A DNA stretch of 64,000 nt, from contig NC_008701.1 of NCBI RefSeq assembly GCF_000015205.1, positions 1,119,436-1,183,435 on the forward strand, in the 5' to 3' direction. Shown here in pieces: positions 59,340 through 64,000 of this stretch. The translations under genes were made by a program, and so were the position numbers. Position 1 is the first letter of the stretch. Each line of letters begins with the position of its first letter. Source of the stretch: Pyrobaculum islandicum DSM 4184. Its GTDB lineage: Archaea > Thermoproteota > Thermoprotei > Thermoproteales > Thermoproteaceae. The notes beneath the pieces were generated by a model. It saw only the letters and a list, made by a program, of their open reading frames with translations, searched no databases and was not told where the DNA came from.

Positions 59340-60521
59340 ATGGGCGTCGTTATAGTGGGGTATGTACGCACGCCCATAGGGAAGTTCGGTGGTGCGTTTA
59401 AAGATGTAAAAGCGCCCCAGCTTGCCGCGTTTACAATTAAGAAGTTACTAGAGAGAACAGGGATAGAGGGGAGGATAGTAGAGGAGGTAATCTTTGGCTC
59501 TACTTTGCAAGGAGGGATGGGCCAGAATCTATCTAGATACGCAGCGCTACTGGCTGGACTGCCTGTAGAAGTTAGTGCATACACAGTCAATAGGGTTTGT
59601 TCCTCTGGTATGCAAGCCATCATTGATGCATATAGAGAAATTGCCCTGGGAGATGCCTCAGTTGTTATAGCCGGCGGCGCCGAGTCTATGTCCACTCCGC
59701 CTATTTGCCTACCTCAAGACGCTAGATGGGGAATGAGACATTTCATCGGGAGACGCGTAGAGCTTATAGACTTGATGGTGTACGACGGCTTGATTGATCC
59801 AACAAACGGCTTAATTATGGGAGAGGAGGCCGAGATGGTTGCCAGAGAGCATAAGATGACTAGAGAGGAGCTCGATCGGATTGCATACGAAAGCCATATG
59901 AGAGCCTGGCGTGCCACTGAAAATAAGTGGTTTGACGACATGGAGCCTGTAGATGGCGAATTTGGCGGAGTTAAACTAGACAGAGACGAGGGGATTAGGC
60001 CTGATACCTCTTTGGAAAAACTCGCAAAACTCAAGCCAGCCTTTAGGCCAGACGGCCTTTTGACAGCCGGTAATTCAAGTCAGCTTTCCGACGGCGCCGC
60101 CGCCCTCTTACTAATGTCCGAGGAGAAGGCGAGAGAGTTAGGCGTAAGGCCTATTGCGCGTATATTGGGGTACAGCTGGCACATGGTAGAACCATGGCGT
60201 TTTACAGAGGCTCCAGTATATGCAATCCAGAAGTTGTTAAAGAAACTAGGCGTTGGCTTGGACTATTTTGACTATTTTGAAGTAAACGAGGCGTTTGCTG
60301 TAGTTAACGTTTTGGTACATAAGCTACTGGGTATACCATATGACAAGCTTAATGTCTTTGGAGGTGCCATAGCGTTAGGGCATCCGCTTGGCGCATCAGG
60401 AGCGAGGATTGTGACTACCTTGATTTCTGTTTTAAGGAGAATGGGCGGCAGACGTGGTATTGCAGCGTTGTGCCACGGCACGGGGGGTGCTACAGCATTA
60501 GCAATAGAGTTAGTGACGTAA
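59340..60521 (+). CDS. Acetyl-CoA C-acetyltransferase (thiolase)
   Basis: This 393-aa enzyme has the nucleophile in VNRVCSSGMQA (C87), NEAFAV, the GGAIALGHPLGASGARI histidine loop and a C-terminal LCHGTGGATALAIE, so the set C-H-C is complete. It condenses or cleaves acetoacetyl-CoA. In Thermoproteales thiolases act in the dicarboxylate/4-hydroxybutyrate cycle and in isoprenoid synthesis; which applies is not shown. Confidence 0.94.
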   Translation: MGVVIVGYVRTPIGKFGGAFKDVKAPQLAAFTIKKLLERTGIEGRIVEEVIFGSTLQGGMGQNLSRYAALLAGLPVEVSAYTVNRVCSSGMQAIIDAYREIALGDASVVIAGGAESMSTPPICLPQDARWGMRHFIGRRVELIDLMVYDGLIDPTNGLIMGEEAEMVAREHKMTREELDRIAYESHMRAWRATENKWFDDMEPVDGEFGGVKLDRDEGIRPDTSLEKLAKLKPAFRPDGLLTAGNSSQLSDGAAALLLMSEEKARELGVRPIARILGYSWHMVEPWRFTEAPVYAIQKLLKKLGVGLDYFDYFEVNEAFAVVNVLVHKLLGIPYDKLNVFGGAIALGHPLGASGARIVTTLISVLRRMGGRRGIAALCHGTGGATALAIELVT

Positions 60522-60590
60522 AGTCAAAAATAGTGGTTGCAAGTTTTCACATATAATAACAGTTATATAGGAACAGACTTGTTTGTGTTT

Positions 60591-61394
60591 ATGGACTATC
60601 GTATCGTAGTGGATGCTATAGATTACGAGAAGGCGCGTCTAATAATTACGTCGTTTATCAAAGAGTACGTTGCCGGAGCTGGCGTCAATGGGGTGGTTAT
60701 AGGCCTCAGCGGCGGTGTGGATTCAACAGTTACCGCGGCGCTTGCAGTAGAGGCCCTGGGTAGTGGGAGAGTTTTGGGTTTGTTTATGCCGTCTATTTAT
60801 ACACCTAAGGAGGATGAGAAAGATGCCATAGAAGTGGCTAATAGGTTAGGCATTAGACTTATCAAAGTGGATATCATGCCAATAGTAGAGGCGTATGCCA
60901 AGTCTATCCCAGATTATTCGCCTGACGATAGAGTATCTGTAGGTAATATAATGCCGAGGGTTCGCATGTCGATACTCTACTACTATGCAAATAGATATAA
61001 TATGTTAGTCGTCGGTAGTGGCGATAGAAGTGAGTTATTACTGGGGTACTTTACAAAATATGGCGATGGGGGGGTGGACTTTTTACCAATCGGCTCTTTA
61101 TATAAGGTACAGGTTAGAGAAATGGCGAGGAGGTTGGGCTTTGGTTGGATATCTGAAAAGCCAAGTAGCCCCCGGCTGTGGCACGGCCATACGGCTGAGG
61201 GCGAGCTCGGCGCGCCGTATGAGGTCTTAGATACAGTACTTTATGCCATATTTGATAAAAAGATGCCGTTGGACAAGGCTAGGGAGATGTTTGGAGAGGT
61301 CGTAGATCTAGTAATTAATAGAGTAAAGACTAATGCCCATAAGTTAAAGCCTCCTCCTTACCCTGATTTAACGCCGGCACGAAGAGATGTTTAA
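60591..61394 (+). CDS. nadE: NAD+ synthetase
   Basis: This 267-aa ammonia-dependent NAD synthase has the PP-loop IGLSGGVDSTVTAAL (SGGVDS at 40-45), VGNIMPRVRMSILYYYAN, VVGSGDRSELLLGYFTKYGDG and PIGSLYKVQVR. No glutaminase domain is present. ATG 60591 is chosen since AGTTATATAG lies about 25 nt upstream; the frame opens 18 codons earlier. It overlaps the PadR gene by 8 bp. Confidence 0.95.
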   Translation: MDYRIVVDAIDYEKARLIITSFIKEYVAGAGVNGVVIGLSGGVDSTVTAALAVEALGSGRVLGLFMPSIYTPKEDEKDAIEVANRLGIRLIKVDIMPIVEAYAKSIPDYSPDDRVSVGNIMPRVRMSILYYYANRYNMLVVGSGDRSELLLGYFTKYGDGGVDFLPIGSLYKVQVREMARRLGFGWISEKPSSPRLWHGHTAEGELGAPYEVLDTVLYAIFDKKMPLDKAREMFGEVVDLVINRVKTNAHKLKPPPYPDLTPARRDV

Positions 61395-61857
61395 AAGACG
61401 GCGCGGGATTTTCAAAGGCGTTGTTCTCTATATCTTAAAGTCTAAACCACTCAGTGGGTATGAGATACTGAAAGAACTTAGTAAATTGACGGCGGGTAGA
61501 TTCGTGCCGTCTCCTGGCACTCTCTATCCGCTTCTTTCATATTTAGAATCTGAAGGATTTATAGAAGCTAGAGAGACGTATGTAGGTAAAAGGAGGAAAA
61601 AGATATACGCCTTGACGCAACGTGGAGAGGAGTTCTTAGGTAAACTCTTAGAAGACGAAGAATTTAGAAGTCTCATACAGACATTAGAAAGCGGCGGTGT
61701 TGAAGACGATTTATTAGTGGCTATAAGAGACGAGCTTGTATACATAGACGAAGTTTTTGACGAAGTCGAGGGCAGAGATAAAGCAGTTCTAGAGGAAATC
61801 TATATAATCTTAAGGCGTCTAGAAGACAAAGTTTTAGCTAAACTAAAGCAAATATGA
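61387..61857 (+). CDS. PadR-family transcriptional regulator
   Basis: This 156-aa protein has the PadR wHTH: ILKSKPLSGYEILKELSKLT, GTLYPLLSYLESEGFIEARE and RRKKIYALTQRGEEFL, followed by an acidic helical dimerisation part. It overlaps nadE by 8 bp and is presumably translated with it; its target and ligand are unknown. Confidence 0.9.
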   Translation: MFKRRRGIFKGVVLYILKSKPLSGYEILKELSKLTAGRFVPSPGTLYPLLSYLESEGFIEARETYVGKRRKKIYALTQRGEEFLGKLLEDEEFRSLIQTLESGGVEDDLLVAIRDELVYIDEVFDEVEGRDKAVLEEIYIILRRLEDKVLAKLKQI

Positions 61858-61891
61858 AATCCCTCTTACACAGGGGTTAAGCTTGTGACTA

Positions 61892-62062
61892 CTATTCCAG
61901 AAGTTTTTGAGCTATCCTTACTTTGTGTATGTTATATAGATGAAGCGCGGCGTCTTTTAGCGTAAAGAACTTCATTTTACATTTTGTACAGACTATGTGT
62001 TTCACCCCCCATTGATCTATTTCCACAGAGAGATACGACCTAAGTTCCTGAGGCACATCCAT
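61892..62062 (-). CDS. C2H2 zinc-finger micro-protein, 56 aa
   Basis: On the minus strand ATG 62062 opens MDVPQELRSYLSVEIDQWGV..., with a single classical finger CTKCKMKFFTLKDAALHLYNIH (C-x2-C-x12-H-x4-H) and a short C-terminal helix. GATATTAAACG lies about 27 nt upstream. Small one-finger proteins of this sort are frequent in crenarchaea and their viruses. Convergent with the PadR gene. Confidence 0.7.
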   Translation of the reverse strand: MDVPQELRSYLSVEIDQWGVKHIVCTKCKMKFFTLKDAALHLYNIHKVRIAQKLLE

Positions 62063-62097
62063 ACCTTAGATAGATGATCGTTTAATATCTTATTATG

Positions 62098-62805
62098 CCC
62101 CTCTTACACGGCGCCGGCCCTCTTCGGAGGGGCTCGGGGGATCGTCTCCTTATGCCAGACAGGCTGGAGTTTGCGCATGGGATAATCGAGGAGGTGTTTC
62201 CTAAGTACGGGTTGGGGAGGTACTTCATAAAGCAGGGAAAGGTGTTCTGGCGTGATGTGGCATTTCACAGAGCGGTCCCCCTTGACGCTCAATTGAGAGT
62301 TGAAAACGAGAGAGACGTGGGCAGAGCGGTCTTCGTCGACCTCAAGAGTGGCGTTGTTAGAGTGCGGCGACTACAGAGGACGTTCACAGTTCGTCTTAGG
62401 AAACAGACCGTCGAGTGGATTAGGCGGAGGTTGGAAGAAGACGCCAAGCTCAAGTTGGCGTTTCTTGGCATAGAGAAGCGGAAGGACAGGAAGGAATTAA
62501 CATACGGAAAGCTCTATATAGCGCTTGTCTTTGCTAGAGAGGCCCAACCGATCATGTCGAAAGCTATCGTCGCCGTGTATGTCAACCGCCTAGACCACGG
62601 CATGGTGATCGGCGTTGTAAAAGACCGAAAAATTGTGAAACGATATAGGATGAGAGAAGTGGGAAACAGACATATGCAGTGTCTCACTCGTGGCCTCAAC
62701 GACGCACGTAATAACATCCCCATACACTGGGCAAAGAGGAGGTATTGGGAGTTGTTGGAAAAGACTAAACAACCCGCTTTCCCCCGGAGACCACCACACT
62801 TTTAA
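62098..62805 (+). pseudogene. TnpB remnant with 5' and internal deletions
   Basis: Homology starts at PDRLEFAHGIIEEVFPKYGL (residue about 64 of the intact copy) and runs to IMSKAIVAVYVNRLDHG, where the RuvC-I aspartate is replaced by Tyr. A large deletion then joins to NRHMQCLTRGLNDARNNIPI, in which the first cysteine pair and the RuvC-III aspartate are lost. The 5' edge is CCTCTTACACGGCGCCGGCC, the same end motif as at 54680. Inactive. Confidence 0.85.
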
Positions 62806-62809
62806 ACTC

Positions 62810-62965
62810 GTAAGTTTCTTCACTCATGAACCAACCGGCCCTGGGAACCGGCCGACTCCGCCGAGCCCGTCCGCGCGGGCACGGCCGGTTCCCCCTGTCC
62901 CCCGCGGCCCGAAAGGGCGTCGGCGGGGGCGGGCTCGGAGTCTCCAGGGAAGGTCGGCGTCGTGA
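62810..62965 (+). ncRNA. TnpB right end / predicted omega RNA (group B)
   Basis: After the TnpB remnant come CTCATGAACCAACCGGCCCTGG, CGAGCCCGTCCGCGCGGGCA, CGGCCCGAAAGGGCGTCGGC and an AGGGAAGGTCGG...AAAAGAGGG end, as at 29215-29400. The structure ends about 20 bp before the rnhB start, so its insertion has replaced part of the rnhB upstream region. Confidence 0.5.
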
Positions 62966-62989
62966 AAAGAGGGTACATTAAAGAAATGT

Positions 62990-63577
62990 ATGATTTGTGG
63001 AATTGATGAAGCAGGAAGAGGGCCTGTTGTGGGGCCTATGGTGATTGCAGCCGTGGCAGGAGACGGGGAGAGGTTGCTACAGCTAGGGGTGAGAGACTCT
63101 AAGACGTTGAGTCCTACAAAAAGAGAGGTTATATATGCCAGAATTATTGAGGTTGCAGATTGTGTAAACTACGTAGTGGTGGAGCCTCACATAATCGACG
63201 AGTATGTAAGACGCAGGATGTTAAATTCGTTAGAGTTGGATTTTACGGCTAGGCTTATAGAGCTGTGTCCAGCCGAGTTGTATTATGTAGATTCTCCAGA
63301 TGTTAACTCTAGGCGGTATGGAGATGCCTTATCTTTCATAACTGGTCGTAGAGTTGTAGCGTTACACGGCGGAGAATCAGTGCCTCAAGTCGCCGCCGCT
63401 AGTATTGTAGCTAAGGTTATCAGAGATAGGCTGATAGATATACTTAAGCGTGAAATTGGCGACTTTGGTAGCGGCTATCCTTCAGATGTAAAAACTATAG
63501 AGTGGCTTCGTTTGGGTAAGATACCTGTTGAATGTGTAAGACGCAGTTGGAGAACGTTGCGATATCTTAACACATAA
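62990..63577 (+). CDS. rnhB: Ribonuclease HII
   Basis: This 195-aa enzyme cuts RNA in RNA-DNA hybrids and at single ribonucleotides in DNA. It begins CGIDEAGRGPVVGPMVIAAV (D6, E7), has VRDSKTLSPTKRE, YYVDSPDVNSRRY, VAAASIVAKVIRDR and FGSGYPSDVKTIEWL, all RNase HII landmarks. The promoter is weak (TACATTAAAG) and close to a TnpB right end. Confidence 0.95.
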   Translation: MICGIDEAGRGPVVGPMVIAAVAGDGERLLQLGVRDSKTLSPTKREVIYARIIEVADCVNYVVVEPHIIDEYVRRRMLNSLELDFTARLIELCPAELYYVDSPDVNSRRYGDALSFITGRRVVALHGGESVPQVAAASIVAKVIRDRLIDILKREIGDFGSGYPSDVKTIEWLRLGKIPVECVRRSWRTLRYLNT

Positions 63578-63626
63578 CCTTGCCCTATGGTAGAAATTAT
63601 TTAAATAGGTTTTGTTTGCCTCGTAT

Positions 63627-64000
63627 GTGAGCGTCGTCGATTTAAGTCTTTGGGAACCTCGTACAGAGTTGGGGAGGTTAGTAAAAGAGGGGAAGATAAG
63701 GACGATAGATGAGATATTTGCAAATAACTACATTATAAAAGAGCCCGAAATTGTAGACATACTACTGCCAGGTTTAAAACAGGAGATTTTGAACATAAAT
63801 GTAGTTCAGAGACAGACGCATGCCGGCGAGCGTAGTCAGTTTCAAGTTGTTGTCGCAGTCGGAAATGAAGATGGATACGTTGGCGTCGGCATTGGAAAGG
63901 CGAAACAAGTGAGACAAGCCATAGAGAAGGCTGTTAGAGAAGCTAAGCTTAATTTAACGCCTGTGAGAAGGGGGTGTGGTTCTTGGAAATGTTCATGTGA
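63627..64000 (+). CDS. 30S ribosomal protein S5 (uS5), partial
   Basis: GTG 63627 opens SVVDLSLWEPRTELGRLVKE, then TIDEIFANNYIIKEPEIVDI, QRQTHAGERSQFQVVVAVGN, DGYVGVGIGKAKQVRQAIEK and VRRGCGSWKC, the characteristic archaeal S5 sequence. TATA-like ATTTAAAT lies about 25 nt upstream. The gene runs off the window end. Confidence 0.95.
   Translation, partial: MSVVDLSLWEPRTELGRLVKEGKIRTIDEIFANNYIIKEPEIVDILLPGLKQEILNINVVQRQTHAGERSQFQVVVAVGNEDGYVGVGIGKAKQVRQAIEKAVREAKLNLTPVRRGCGSWKCSC

Noticed and set aside
1-64000. CRISPR arrays and cas operons
   Set aside because: No regularly spaced direct repeats were seen; the repeats present are palindromes and transposon ends. The Csx16-like gene stands alone in a mobile element.

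Overview
The window comes from a hyperthermophilic crenarchaeon of the Thermoproteales, most likely a Pyrobaculum or close relative. This is inferred from reverse gyrase, archaeal translation and tRNA genes (aIF1A, LeuRS, diphthine synthase, TruA, KEOPS Cgi121, uS5), an A-type ATP synthase subunit B, a tRNA with an intron inside the anticodon stem, the LysW-type lysine ligase LysX, and genes that mostly start about 25 nt after a TATA box with no leader. No species was assigned because no search could be run.

Layout. 0-5 kb: GH57 glycosidase, MFS transporter, PLP enzyme and an HTH protein with a tetrapyrrole-methylase-like tail. 5-8.5 kb: remnants of mobile DNA (two broken TnpB genes, their structured right ends, pieces of a second element) around the KEOPS gene cgi121 and ending at a tRNA(CAU) gene. 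8.6-29 kb: ordinary chromosome with a macro-domain protein, reverse gyrase, LeuRS, an NfeD-methyltransferase fusion, rhomboid protease, a membrane-bound HTH regulator beside a secreted charged protein, radical SAM enzyme, RecA-like ATPase, a TnpB-like host gene with a phosphoesterase, aIF1A with an overlapping C/D-box sRNA candidate, an anion-type ABC transporter, GDPD and a ThiF/MoeB protein. 29.2-30.9 kb: two TnpB halves fused head to head. 30.9-36 kb: ATP synthase subunit B, a beta-hydroxyacid dehydrogenase and a two-gene CoA-transferase. 36.6-43.1 kb: a mobile element of about 6.5 kb. 43.2-64 kb: truA, dphB, a Zn/Mn-type ABC operon, an eIF2B-like gene, lysX, deoC, a surface phospholipase D-like protein, a MYG1/DHH-family protein, thiolase, nadE, rnhB and the start of the uS5 gene, with further TnpB remnants.

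The most notable feature is the 6.5-kb element. It splits a GNAT acetyltransferase gene: the first 28 codons lie at 43139-43222 and the rest at 36003-36620, both on the minus strand, and the reading frame rejoins when the insert is removed. The insert is bounded by an 8-bp direct repeat, GTAGTCGC. Its genes are small and look GC-richer than the host. Most have a CTTTT-type box about 29 nt before the start codon, and several are preceded by a 33-bp imperfect palindrome that also occurs in the 6-8 kb remnants. The cargo includes a Csx16-like protein (possible cyclic-oligoadenylate ring nuclease), a surface-anchored staphylococcal-nuclease-like enzyme, a small protein with a Glu/Trp tail, paralogous multi-TM proteins and a full-length TnpB with a structured 3' end. 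No integrase or TnpA was recognised, so the mobility mechanism is open.
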